Of a stretch of DNA of 64,000 bases, positions 36,092-48,515 are shown piece after piece. The notes under the pieces were generated by a model, which did no database searches, was not told where the DNA came from, and worked only from the letters and a program-made list of their open reading frames with translations. This DNA comes from Otis tarda (lineage: Eukaryota; Chordata; Aves; Otidiformes; Otididae), in the NCBI GenBank assembly GCA_026413225.1, contig CM048555.1, positions 77,755,785 through 77,819,784 of the forward strand, written 5' to 3'. The number at the start of each line of letters is the position of its first letter. Position 1 is the stretch's first letter. The position numbers and the translations under genes are program-made.

Positions 36092-39000
36092 AAATGTTGG
36101 GAAAATATCAAAATATATTAAGCCTTTTTTGCAAAGAACAAAGGAGTTTTCTGAAGCCTATGAACCAGTTTTTCCTGTTTCCAAAATGTTGCTTCCTAAC
36201 TATTCTGAAATATCTGAGGCTGGACTGTTTTTTTGCAGTGCATCCCCAATAGTGAAAGCAAATAACCTTCTCCTTTCCTCTTTCTCGTATCCTTTGAGAT
36301 ATAGACCGTCCTACTCCAGCCTAACTTTGCTTTATGTGATGTCTCAGCTGTCTCTAAACATCTTCCATATAAAATTCTGTGCCTTGCAGAATATCAATAA
36401 TTTTAGAGATGATTAAAAAATGGAAAAAAGTACATTGAAAATTTTCCCCTTTGTTTTTAGTTTGAAATTTTCAGTACTAGTTTCATCAAAACTCTGAATT
36501 GACATATATTTCAAAGAGCTCACTATTTGTTTTCCACTGAAAGACTCCTAGTATTTCTCTGATTCCACAGGAGAATTTAACAAAATTAATGTGATTGACC
36601 AGAATTAGAAAAGTCAAAATCAAACCCAATTCTTAAATGCATGAAATTAAGAAAAGTTAGTTTGCAAGGAAAATGTGCTTGAAATTTTGTGTTCATCATA
36701 GTCTTCAGAGTGCTGTCAACTTTACTAGCACTTCTGGAATTACTTTGGGAGACAGTTATTTTTAGAAGGCCAGAAATCTAGTTACAATTACTGTCAGTTA
36801 TGCAACACTTATAAACATCTACATAAATCGAATCATGAAAGAATCTTAGAATAGAGACATACTTAAAATATACTAAAATCAGTATTATAATTTTGATGAT
36901 GATGTTGGGTTTTTTTCTAATTTGTGGTTATTATTTCTTCCTAAGAAATTATTAATGCAGAAAAATACTGTGCATATTGTATTATGTAGAATGGCCCTAC
37001 ATTTGAAGGGAAAATTTAATTTGTAACACATCAGACAGATGATTCATGGGTCAAGCATGAGTCAATTTTGAGTGCTTTTTTGTGTATGTGTGTTCAGTGG
37101 GAAGGATATTTTCAAATACATGTATTGTTTTCAATAAAGCAGTTTGAGACCCAGGTGACTTACCTTTAAGTTTAACTAGGTGAGGACAAATCCAACCTAA
37201 GTGGCTGACACATTATAGACCTACCCTTCTAAAAGAGCCATCCTAGGCCACCTATATAGTTAATTAACAGAAGTAGTTAATTTAGGGTATTATTCATCTC
37301 ACAAAATATTGACTTTTCACATAAAATTAGTGGCACCCTCAAAAGTATTTATCAGGGGCATTTCGTGAAATGAAACCCACCTCAAGTTTCAGTTTAAATT
37401 CTTCAGTATTCCATGGGTCAAAGTGCTTTAGGTGTAATAGTCCATTAAGTCTTATGAAGGAAGAAAAGGGTAGCAAAACAGTGCACCACAAAAATTTTAT
37501 TTACAGGGAAAAAAGTGAGAAGAAATCCATTAGATGCTTGGGCTACAGCTGAATATATTTTTCTAGTTAGGAACAAAGGAAAGCCATAACTAGATAGACA
37601 GCAGTCCTTTAATTTCATCTTTATTTTTCTCTCCTGTTGCCCTTTCTGACTCCTTGTTGCTTCAGGACCAGTTCTTTGTTCCGTAGCCAGTCACAAAATT
37701 CTTGCGTGTCCTTCACCTTTTCTGGCTTTGGCTCCTTTGGTGGCATCAGCATTGTACATCTATGAACAACATGCTGGGCTAAATGTGCACAGCACTGGGC
37801 TGAGCTGTGCTCTACTTTTCTCATCAGAAAACATGTTACCTTCTTTAAAGAGGTAACATATAAAAATAGCACCTGATTGTTAAGCATATGAATAACTTTT
37901 CTTTAGCCTTCAGAATCCCAATTAATTCTTTGTGATATGTCTAAAGTTCACATTTGTCTTGAGGTGATATAAAAGTAGCCTAGCTCTGATATTATATACT
38001 ATATAATCTGAGAAACAGAAGGTGATAATACAAAAAAATAAAAAGGTTCCTAAAACCATGCAAGAGAGCTGCAATTAGGGATGTACAAGAAACTACCTTT
38101 GCCATTCTCAAACTACTAAAAGCTTAACTTTACAACCTCTATTATTTTTTTTTTTTTTACCATTTTTCTGTGGAAGTAAAAAAAAAAATTCCTTAAAACT
38201 GTGCAGAACTCTAACATCTAATTTTGCAGAACTCTGTGAACCAGATTGTGTTGCTGCTTCAAGGATAAAGTCACCTTTCCTTTCTTCTCCCCAAACCTGC
38301 CCTATACTACAGTGTTTTCTTTCTCTCTCCTCTATAATAAGGAGACATTGTATGCATCCCTGAGTTAAAGTGAAGGACAACCTCACAGATTTGTAATTTG
38401 GCTGATACTTGTAGATGAAGGAAAGGTTTTTGACCTTATCCAGCAATTCTAAATCTGGCTAATACCTACCATCTTGGCTGCATTGGACATGAGATTTCTC
38501 AGTCGCACTTGTGTATCTGGAAGCATATTGCAGTTCTGTATAGAACTATCTGTCAGCATCAGAAAATAAACTGTACTCAAAGTAACCATGACAACGCTAA
38601 CATAAATGCAGTGAGGACAGTACATGTTACAACACACGAATCTGAAAAGAAAGAGATAATCCTTCAAATTTCCTGTTGGCCCAAGCAGCTTCGAGCAAGG
38701 CCACCCAAACCCATATTCTGAGAGATCTGTTCTCATCCTCCTGAAGACTGCTAGAGGAACCACCCTCCTTCTCCCTTTCAATTTTCCTTGTGGACATTGG
38801 TTAAATTTGACACGCGAAACTGTAATTCCATGACAGTGACGAGTTTTAATCATCCTTCATGGTCATCAATGTAGTCTTTGCTTTAAATAAAGATCTATAT
38901 TTAAGTTTCCCTGTTTACTGAGCCAGGTTGCTTGTTTTAGACTAGAGTATGAGCAAAAGTAAAGGTAATATAAACAGTCAGGGAGTCTGATATTAAGAAA

Positions 39001-41395
39001 TCCAGTGGCAAATCACAACATAGCTCCATAGAAGGACAGGGGCAAATGTATAATGGTTACAACATGAAAGACATAAGAAATCCCTCATAGTCCTGCAACA
39101 AATACATAATCTCTTAAAAGAACAGAGAGTGAATTTAGGAACCAGTTCTGGCTGTGTGTATTTTTAGTGGACCACAGCTTATGAGAAGAGATCAGTCCTG
39201 TTAATAATGCCTTATTAATAGCAAGTCTGTCTATCCAGCCCCATGTAGGGCTACCATATGTCCAGCAAGATCTGTACATGCCATCTTTTTCTCTCTAGAA
39301 GTGTAAGTATTTTGGCTAGTTTTCTGGGATTTCCAGGCATCTGGCAGCTCGTGGGCGAACTGACCCAGCTGAGCTGCAGATATCAGAGACTCTGGATGTA
39401 CATAGGTCAATTTTGCAGCACATGCTTAGTAAAATCCTGATGGAAATACGGAAGGTCTAATCTATGTGGATCTCTTAATCTGTGAACAGGCTCAGTTAAG
39501 AAAACATATGGTAGCTAAAGTAAAAGCAATGTATACCTTCATGAAAGATAATTAAGAAATATGCTACTGATGGGCTTTATGAATATAAGCACTGCAGAGA
39601 TCAAGGATAGGTGGAAAAAGTTAATGAACCTAAGCAAGACCCAAGACAGCCTAGGAAGCTGCCATAAGTAGAAGAATCAAAGACTGAGTGCATTCAGTCA
39701 GATAAATCAGGGGACTACTGATGAGAAGATAACTGCTGTTGCACAGCCCTGTGCTCTCCTGGGTAGAATACCGTGCTGAAGGAAGAATGGGCAACTCGCT
39801 GCCTTTGAACCACATGCAGCTTGAGGGCAGTTCAAGTATATCTTCCATGTTCAGCTATCCAATGATGTCTGCAGGACAGAGCTGGTATGAGGGGATACAC
39901 TAGTAAGTAATGCAGATACCCACATGAAGTAAAACTGCAGGAACAATTGAGACTTATGAGCTGAATCACCCTTCAATTTAGCAGCATATTCAGATCAGCC
40001 TGGGAAGGTTTTGTTGCCTCCCACCTCTGAACTGGTTTGTGTGATGCCTTCCCCTTTAGCTCTCTAAGTGATGTATTATGTGCCTTGTGATAAGATTTTT
40101 CGGTTGCAGTTCATAAAGCCAGGAAGGCTGGTCAATGCGATGGCAAAAGACACGCACTTGCTGAACTCAAAAGCAAATAAAATACCAAGCAAGTAGCAGA
40201 GGAACACTGCAAGGAGCTCATAAATGCCTTCAAGGCTAGGAGTTTAGCAGGAATAATACAACCTCCTTTTTAGGCAGTAATGTGGAATAATAAAAACAGT
40301 AATGCTTAAGGCTATGTAACAGTCTGTATGCAGGAGAATTACATAGATAAGTCAAAATTGACACTGAGGCATAAGCAGACTACAGTCCAAAGAGAGAATA
40401 TGAGAAAATATTTGCTTACAGCACAACGCTATCATTGACAACATCAGTAAAGTGAAAGTGAGTTATGTGGCTACTGATTTAGAAAGAAGAAGGCATTAAG
40501 CTGCACTCTGTAAAGTGAAAACAATAACGCTGTTAAAAGCACTGGCGTCCCAAGAAAATAAGTAGCTGGAAGAAAAAGGCAAAAACTTATTATAATAAAT
40601 ATGCCAAATTAACAAAACCTTTCATACACTTCTCCATTATAACAGTGTGTGTCAAGCAGTTCATGGCATCCTGAAATTGTTAAGTAAAAAGGAGGGATAA
40701 CACATATCTGATGTAATAAAGGGAGAGAGGAGAGAGGAATTTAAGTAAACGGCAGACAATTGAGGACCGACTCCATAAATGGTATCAAATCTGGTTATGG
40801 AAATACATGTCAGATGCTGAAACCACAGATGAGGAATATTGTACCTGGGATCCCAAAAGGCTTTCCATAGCACCCACTGAGGAAAGAGACAGAAGACAGT
40901 TGAACTGTGAAAAAGCAGCTGCAGTCACTAGCGGATGATATCACTCCACCTCTAGGAAGTATATTATTTCACGTATGCTTTAAAAAGCCACCAAAGTAGT
41001 AATACTAGTAATAATAATAACAGTGATAATAGCCTATTTTATTACCCTGTCTGTATGGACCTTCACTTCGGACAAACCAAGGCAACATAGGAATGAGATT
41101 TTGAAATATGCTTCCAAGGCTGCAAAGCAAGAACAAGCTGAAGATACTAACATGGTAAATGCAGAAATATTTTTGGAACCTTAGGGGAATCAAAATAATA
41201 GAAAAAATAATATTACTGGAATTGCACATTGTTTACGGGGGGGGGGAAACTAATCACACAGTGATTCGAAAACACTATTACAGTTGAGACTACAGGGAAA
41301 CTAAGGCTTATACAGCATTTCATTATCAAACATGATTTTAGTATTAAATATCTCATCTAGCTGTAAGATAGTTGTCAGCCAAGAGCAGTTTATTG
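36092..41395. other. Unique sequence, no gene recognised
   Basis: Contains G10 at 41237-41246. The minus-strand frame 37621-37887 has a lysine-rich C-terminus (its stop codon overlaps an AATAAA), and 38449-38853 is 134 codons long; neither matches a family I know. The 39.3-40.7 kb part is less AT-rich but I could not assign it to an element. Confidence 0.4.
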
Positions 41396-41439
41396 GAAAA
41401 AAATAAAGCACTCATAAATAAAAAAAATAAAGCACTCAT
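41396..41439 (+). repeat. Tandem duplication, 24-bp period
   Basis: AAATAAAGCACTCAT occurs twice (from 41401 and from 41425), with A-rich sequence before each. The unit is about 24 bp. Confidence 0.85.
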
Positions 41440-44400
41440 TCTTGTTTGTCAGGGATATGTCAATTTGAGTTTCAGCAAAGCTAAGGGCAAAAGGGAGTAG
41501 GTCACACAGCTCTGGGCTGTGCATTGCAGCCATGAGGAATGGGCTGGACTGGGTGGAAGCTGAGCTGTAAGGATGTGGTGATTCAGAAATACTCACTTAA
41601 TCACTGGTCTTTAGTATAACTCACCCTGCATTGACTACAATTTTCCAGCTTGTGGCCAAGGCAGGGAACAGGTAATCCGCTTCATGGGCTCATTTCACCC
41701 TTTCTCTTTCGCAGAATACTGACAAGCCCGTTCCTCTCTTCCTCTCTCCATCTCTCTCCTTTTCTCCCTCTCTCCCCCACCCTCTCTTTTAAAGTACTAT
41801 TTTTAACAGATATTATTTGGTTAGGAATTTTCTTTTTCATGAAATGCTTTGATGAATATGAACTATTTTGGAAGGAGTTAAATAACAACACATCATTGTG
41901 GATCTGAACTTGCATTTGCATGATGCTCCATAATTCAAATTTCAGTTACATATGTCATAACTTTATTTTATTTCAAGTTTTATTATTTATTCAGTGGCTA
42001 TTTTTTAGATAGGGACAGTGAATATTTCTTTAGCTTTCTTGTCACTCAAAAGCAACCTAATGGTCTTCCAAGAATCGAGACTAGGCATACAACTATCAGT
42101 ATGAAAAGTACTGACTCCTCATTTAAACCAATGAGTCAATACCTTTAGCCATCCATATTCCTTGAGTGGTATGCCCTTAGCACCTGTGACCAAGCCATGA
42201 GGTAACGGAAGTTACATAACCTTCATATAAAAGGTTGTATTTACTTAAAAATCAAATCTTAGTCTTCGTTGCTACCAGGAGTCTGCCTAGTTAGGCTCTA
42301 AATATTATAGTACAGTCACAATATAATGATGGACTAAATGTTATTGTTAATCTAAATCTGAGCCTTTTCAGAGATTACAGTTTTTAGAATAGTGGAGAGT
42401 TAAAGTCTCTGTGGCTAATTGAGATTCTGAGTGGAAGATACCATACAGAAAATACTGATTGAAGCATATTAGGAAAGTAAAATTGCTATTGCTTTTCGAT
42501 ATCTGTATTGACACCTTTTTACAAAAAATCTATACTTGTCTGTTCACATCTCTACAGCTCTACAACACATAACTGATTGCATTTCAGATTTTGCTTATAT
42601 CATAGTTTAAAAAAATATTTACTTTTCCCTCTAAAAATATTTAACCATAAATCAGAAAACGTATACAACTTTCAGTGGAAATTTAAAAAAGAAGTATAAC
42701 TCTTCTTATTCAGGACCCAACCAAAAAAAAAGGTAAATGGGTTTTGTTAATAACACTAGTTGATCAGAAGGAACACACTCTAGTAGTTCCATTGACTTTT
42801 GTAACAGCTACCACAAAGTCATTAAAATAGCTGAAATTTAATTAGGAAATAGAAGAACTTTGGACACATTGGTATGTATATACCTGTGTGGGTCCCTGTC
42901 TTTTTATATGCACACATAGACATACAGAGATAAAAATTTTTCATCTACTTTCTCAAGAACAAAGTTCCCAGCCTAACTAAGCATCTTGGTTTCTGCAAGC
43001 GTGCAGAAATGACCTACTGAAGGAAGGTTGTAGTTGAGTAGGCAGCACATTCACGCTAATGAACAAACTACATGCTGCCAGTATTCTTTCTCCTCATGGT
43101 ATATGAAACTTTCAGACACTGTTTTCTTTGATTACTTGTCCCATTCAAACACCACCTCTGCTAGAGATTTTTATTTGATTGTATTATTATCTTTTGACTT
43201 TTAAATTTTCTTACTTTCCTTTTTCACCTGTATTTTCCAGGTCCCTGTTCTCTTTTTTTCTTTTTTTTTTTTACCCTAGGTTTTTTTTTTATTATTTTTA
43301 ATGCAAAGTACACCATGAGCAGTCATTTTGCATGCAGACTTCACAGTGAAAATGCACAAATTAGGAGTGAAAATATAGCAAGAACAGTTTGACAAAAATA
43401 CTGATGTATAAATACCTTTCTTGACACACGTTCTTAGCTTACCTTCACTGAATCAAAGGTTGTATTCAGACTGCTTCCAAGGAAAGTTTTCCACATCTTA
43501 TGTCTCTGGGTTTCCTCACTTAGCCCCATCAGATAATTTTAACAGTGCTCTAAAAAAAACCAGAGGCAAACTCTTTAAGAATACCTTAACAGATGTGCAT
43601 TGGCTTATTTTCATCAACACTAATGTGACTACAGTAATTTTTCATCAAATTTGCATCCATTTTAATCCTTCTGAACACAACAGGGTTTTTTAGAGCTGTT
43701 TTCAAATGAGACATATAATCATGTTCTGTACCATTTTCCTAGAATCTTTTTAGGCCCATTGCTGCACTGATAGGGTAACAGTACTGAAATGGTTTCACAT
43801 TCCTGGCAGGGAAAAACTCATGTCTGTTGTGAGAGCCAGCAAAATCCTCTTGGTGCTGCTGCCAGAGCTTTAGGTGGAGCCTATGTTTTTGCAGAAAAAA
43901 AAAAAATGAAATCCTTAATTTGAGTAAGTGGGACATACAAAAGTTTGCAGGTTTTTAAATGAGCTGTGTACTCTTAGTACTCTGCAAGGCTAGTATAGTT
44001 TGGCTAGTGTTGTGGCCAAGTTTCTGGTCCCAAATAAAGCATAAGAGTTCTAGTGCCACAACTCAGACCTCATCTTGCATGAATGGAGTGTCATCTCCTG
44101 ATCCCTACCATCCTCCACCTCTGCAGACCTCCAAATACTGAGACTCTGTAATGACAAAATAGCTTTGCTGATTAGAGAATTCCATCTGAGGCATTTGTCT
44201 TGCTCCAAACCCATCATGGACTCCATCTCACCATAAAGAGGTACCTAATTTTATTTAACAGTCCAGTTATCTGATGCTCTTTTTTTCTATATTTAGTGAA
44301 TTGAGACAAAGATCAGCGGACAGCAGACAATGTAGTTCTTAAGTATCTGAGTCAACCTCTAGCAGTGTCTCTCCCTCTCTTCACTGATGACAGAAGAAGG

Positions 44401-45225
44401 ACAAGGGGGGATATACTCTTGGTTAAGTATCTCAGTTTAGGTGCAATGAGTCTGGGTCTTGCTGTTCCTATTGTTTGATTTCCCCATGGAGTTTCCTGCC
44501 ATTCTCTTCAATCTCAGTGTTCAGCTTTTCATGCCTTTTGAGTATATCAAAATAAACCATGAAAAATTAAATTATCTGGGCTTCATGAGTAATCTGGTTA
44601 AAAATGGAAACTAAAGGAGATATTCAGAAGATAAATTTGATTTAATATAGTTTCATTTTGCATAGCATTTTCCAAGATGCACTAAATTTAAGAATATCTG
44701 AACTAGAATGGAAACAACAGTAATTTAAAGTTGCTTGAATGATATACAGTACAGCAACTGCTTTTGAAGTTTTAGATAAAGACAGGAGTTGTATGAGTGA
44801 TTTGCAGCAAATAATTTTATTTGATGAATTTTGCTGTCTTTCCTGTTGGAGCTCTGTGAATATTTATTCATTATGTGAAATTATTCACAAATGCCTTTAG
44901 TGAAAAATTCTTGCTTTGCAGATGCTTTAAAAATAGTTCATAGTAGATATTTGTCTTTTTTTCTCTTTCTTTTTTTTTGATGATGTTTGTAAGCACGGAG
45001 CATTGTTTCTATTCCTAAGCCATTTGATTTAAGTAGCAAACCAACACAGCAGGAATTGCATATTTTCTGTGATGCTATCTGAAATCCACTTTAGTGAATT
45101 TAGTGAATATTGAAGCTTGAATGTTTTGTTGTGTAGAATTCTCATCAGTAATAACTGAGCTCATAGAACTCTGCAGGAAAAAAATATGGAAGAATAACAT
45201 GCCCTGAGAGACTCTGAGTCTGGGC
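41440..45225. other. Unique AT-rich sequence, no gene recognised
   Basis: Polypyrimidine stretches (41700-41790, 43250-43295) and short open frames only. No repeat family was recognised. Confidence 0.5.
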
Positions 45226-45283
45226 TGTGTGATTGACTCTAGAGGTCCCTTCTAACCTACATTATTTTATAATTCTAATAATG
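45226..45283 (+). mobile_element. Probable CR1 3' tail remnant
   Basis: GATTGACTCTAGAGGTCCC, then TTCTAACCTACATTATTTTATAATTCTAAT, resembles the last 55 bases of a CR1 3' UTR followed by a decayed octamer tail. It is too short for a subfamily call. Confidence 0.55.
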
Positions 45284-48200
45284 AATGCTTTCAAACCCAA
45301 ATGAGTCCATTTATTTGCCCCGACACTTCCTTAGTGAAATGCAAGGTGGGTTCATCTCTGGAGCTGAAGACATAAAAAAAATAGGTATTATGTCTAAACT
45401 CATGGTCTATGCTCTTTAAAATAAATGCAGAGGTCTATTTATTTCAGTTCTCTTGGACCCTTATGTGAAAATGTGGTGAATTTACACTTTTTGAGTACCT
45501 GTGGTATTCCACTGACTGACAAGGGAACCCGTTTATTAGCTGCCTTTTAGATACGTGAAGTTAAATGAATTACTTCCATCCAAAGTTCAAATGCTCAATA
45601 ATACAGAAAAGCGTCGTAACAGCATGTGGGAAAATTAAGGTAACTTTGAAAACAATATTAACAGTAATGAGAGAAAAAATCATGTCTGTGATAAACTGGG
45701 AGCTCAGCGTTTGAAAGCTACAGAAAAAGAAACCTCTGGTTGTATTACCTGACCAGATTAGTAGCAGCTACTAAAGTGATATAGAAGAGGAAATACAAGG
45801 GATACGGGAGATAAAATAATTTCACTAAACACACAGTATTGATGTGAACCTAGAAAGTGCCAGTGCACTGCATAGAGTTACAGTCACATTTATCCAAGAA
45901 AGATCAAACTGGAAAAGAAGGAGAGACTAGGAGAATCAAGGAGGTGTAGAATTTACTTCTAAAAGTTATTATAAGATCTACCTTGTTTAGTTTAATAGAA
46001 AAGAAGGTAAGAAATGAGAGAACTGATCTCTATACATGCGTGGAAGAGGTGCATAAAAAAACAAGGAGCATGAAAACTACGTAAACGAAAGGACAATGTT
46101 AGAAAATGGATTAGTGGATATTAAATGGAATGGATATTCCATATACAAATATTAAAGGAATGGAGGCTGGAAATCATAACCACTTTCTAATAAGTGAAGG
46201 AAGAAGTTTAAATCGGGGACTGAAGGGGTAGAAAGCCTGACTAGCTTCATGAAATGGATTATATGACTTGATGGTATAAGCATTTCCCTCCAGTCCTGTA
46301 TCTCCCTTGTATTTTTTTTTTTTTTCATTTTAAAGGACAGCCTAAGAGTCATAAAAGTAAGATGCCAGGTCTCAGTTTTCTCTGGAAATCACGTCGGAAT
46401 TAAGGACTACAAATTGAGCAGTAATTATTCACTCATGAAAGTGTGTTCTACTTCAGCTTTCTCTTGTGTTTCACTAAATCTCATACAAGCATTTACCAGA
46501 ATGTTTCAGTCACAGAACAGCTGCTCAATTGCCAAAGGAAAAATGCAGGCAAGGAATTCTGAAAGACCAGTTTGCTTTTCATGAATACCATGTATGTTCA
46601 AGAATCACCAGCACTCACTGGAAGTCCATTTGCATCATCATCTTACGTCGCAGAAGTGTGGCTGAGAAGGACAATGATATGTCAGCACTGCTACCTTGAT
46701 TGTAAGTGAGGCCAAGTTGTTCAATGGTTAAAATGTTTAATGGTTTGTTAACGTTCATGTGCCCTTGCAAAACATCTGAAATTCCCGCAAATGTGTGCGA
46801 CACATAGCCTGGAGTGCAGGTTTTGCTAGACTTCCTTTCACTCTGTGTGGCTGGGTGAAGGAGGTGCTCTCCTCTCATCCTACTTACTGCGGAGCGAAGC
46901 AGGATTCCTTTTTTCTGGGGGTATAAACACACCAGGTAACCCAAGCTATCATCCTGGTTTTATTTCAGCCACCTTCCCTATTCTCTGTTCGTACCTTCCT
47001 AACATGAAGAAGCCAGAAATTTTGATCAGATTTCAGTATTTGCTTCTTGGTTTCCTGGGATCCTTGTCTTTTCATGGTGACAATGTAGGCTAACTTATCC
47101 TGACGGCCAGTTTTCCAGTAATGTCCACCTGTAGCTCCCCAAGGAAGACTACTGTTTTCTCCTATTCTCAGACCATTGACTAGGAAAGAAAGTCAAAGCA
47201 CTGTGACACCAACAGTCAAGGGATAGGACTCCAGAAGCACTGGATTTTGTTCCAGTGTGGATATTATTCACACATCATACAGACTAATAGTTCAGTGTAG
47301 ACCTAGCCAAGGAGAGAATGGAAGAGGCTGAGTTGTATCATTATATATGTAGAAGTATCAAACATTTATGTTTTCACTGTTTAAATCACAATCTGGTTGC
47401 AAAAGGAAGACCTTTGGGGCATAACAAAAATAAACTGGTAAGCATGGTGATGAAGAACTGAGTGACAAGTAAGTAAACACTCCTCCCAAGTTTGCTTTAC
47501 TGTCAGAGCAATTTTTCATGATCTTTCTGTCCATGAGCTTCATCCACGTCTTTCCAGCAGCCATTCAGCCACTTAATGCAGGTCATCAAGCTGAACTGCA
47601 CTTGGACACAATGTGTGTTGCTAATAATCTAAAGTGACAAGACAGCATAAGAGCTTTAAAAAAAAAAACCAAAACTTATTAGCTGAATTTAATAAATTGA
47701 AAGGAAGCATTATGACTGCCTAAGGAATGTCCAAACCTTGTTTATGTTCCATGAGCTCTAAGTGGAAACTTTAATTAGGACTCAGAAATGTCATACGGTG
47801 TTTAGGTGATGCAAGTTGGGTTTATTTTATTTATTTATTTTAAAAATTCAGCCCCTAGGCAGCTATCAGTTATTAAGTGTTTTCAGTTGAGTGATATTTT
47901 TTGCTCTCTCAGTACTGACAGGTGATAAACAGTGGAGAAAATTTTTGAGTATATAGGCAAAATAACTTATAACCTTTCCTTTTTGGTAAATAATGTAATA
48001 GTATGTACAATGAGGTTCTACTTCTGCAGATTAGGTTTCTGCTACATGAAACCCAGACTGTGAGTAAAAAAATGTAACCTTCTTTTATTTCATCACAGAA
48101 CAAAAACTCAGCTATTTTCCCAAAATGCAAAATTTCTTTTGAATTTCTCTGTAGTGACTTTATACTCTCCACAGGGATGTGGCTCCAATTCTGCCTCTCT

Positions 48201-48476
48201 ATATGTGTAGCTGAGATAATGCATAACTGTAGATCTGCAAAAAATTGAAGACATGGTGTAGACTTTTCACATGCCTTATCAAACCTGGTGTCTTGTGAGC
48301 AAAAGAGTGAGCAGGCAACCTCACCACTCCTGGCAGCAGCACTGTGAGGGAGACGAGGAGAGTGCTGCGCAGCAGGACTTGCTCATTTTCTGCACTGTAA
48401 GCTGGAGCATCTGCTTTGGGATAATAACAAAGAGAAATGATAACAGGTCTCACTTCTTAGTGTTGACTAAGATGAT
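45284..48476. other. Unique sequence, no gene recognised
   Basis: AT-rich with T14 at 46312-46325. The minus-strand frame 46615-46944 (109 codons) has no recognised domain. Confidence 0.5.
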
Positions 48477-48515
48477 GCACAGCAAAAGAAATATCTTTGC
48501 ACAGCAAAAGAAATA
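48477..48515 (+). repeat. Direct repeat, 22-bp period
   Basis: GCACAGCAAAAGAAATA occurs at 48477-48493 and 48499-48515, separated by TCTTT. This is a simple tandem duplication. Confidence 0.9.
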
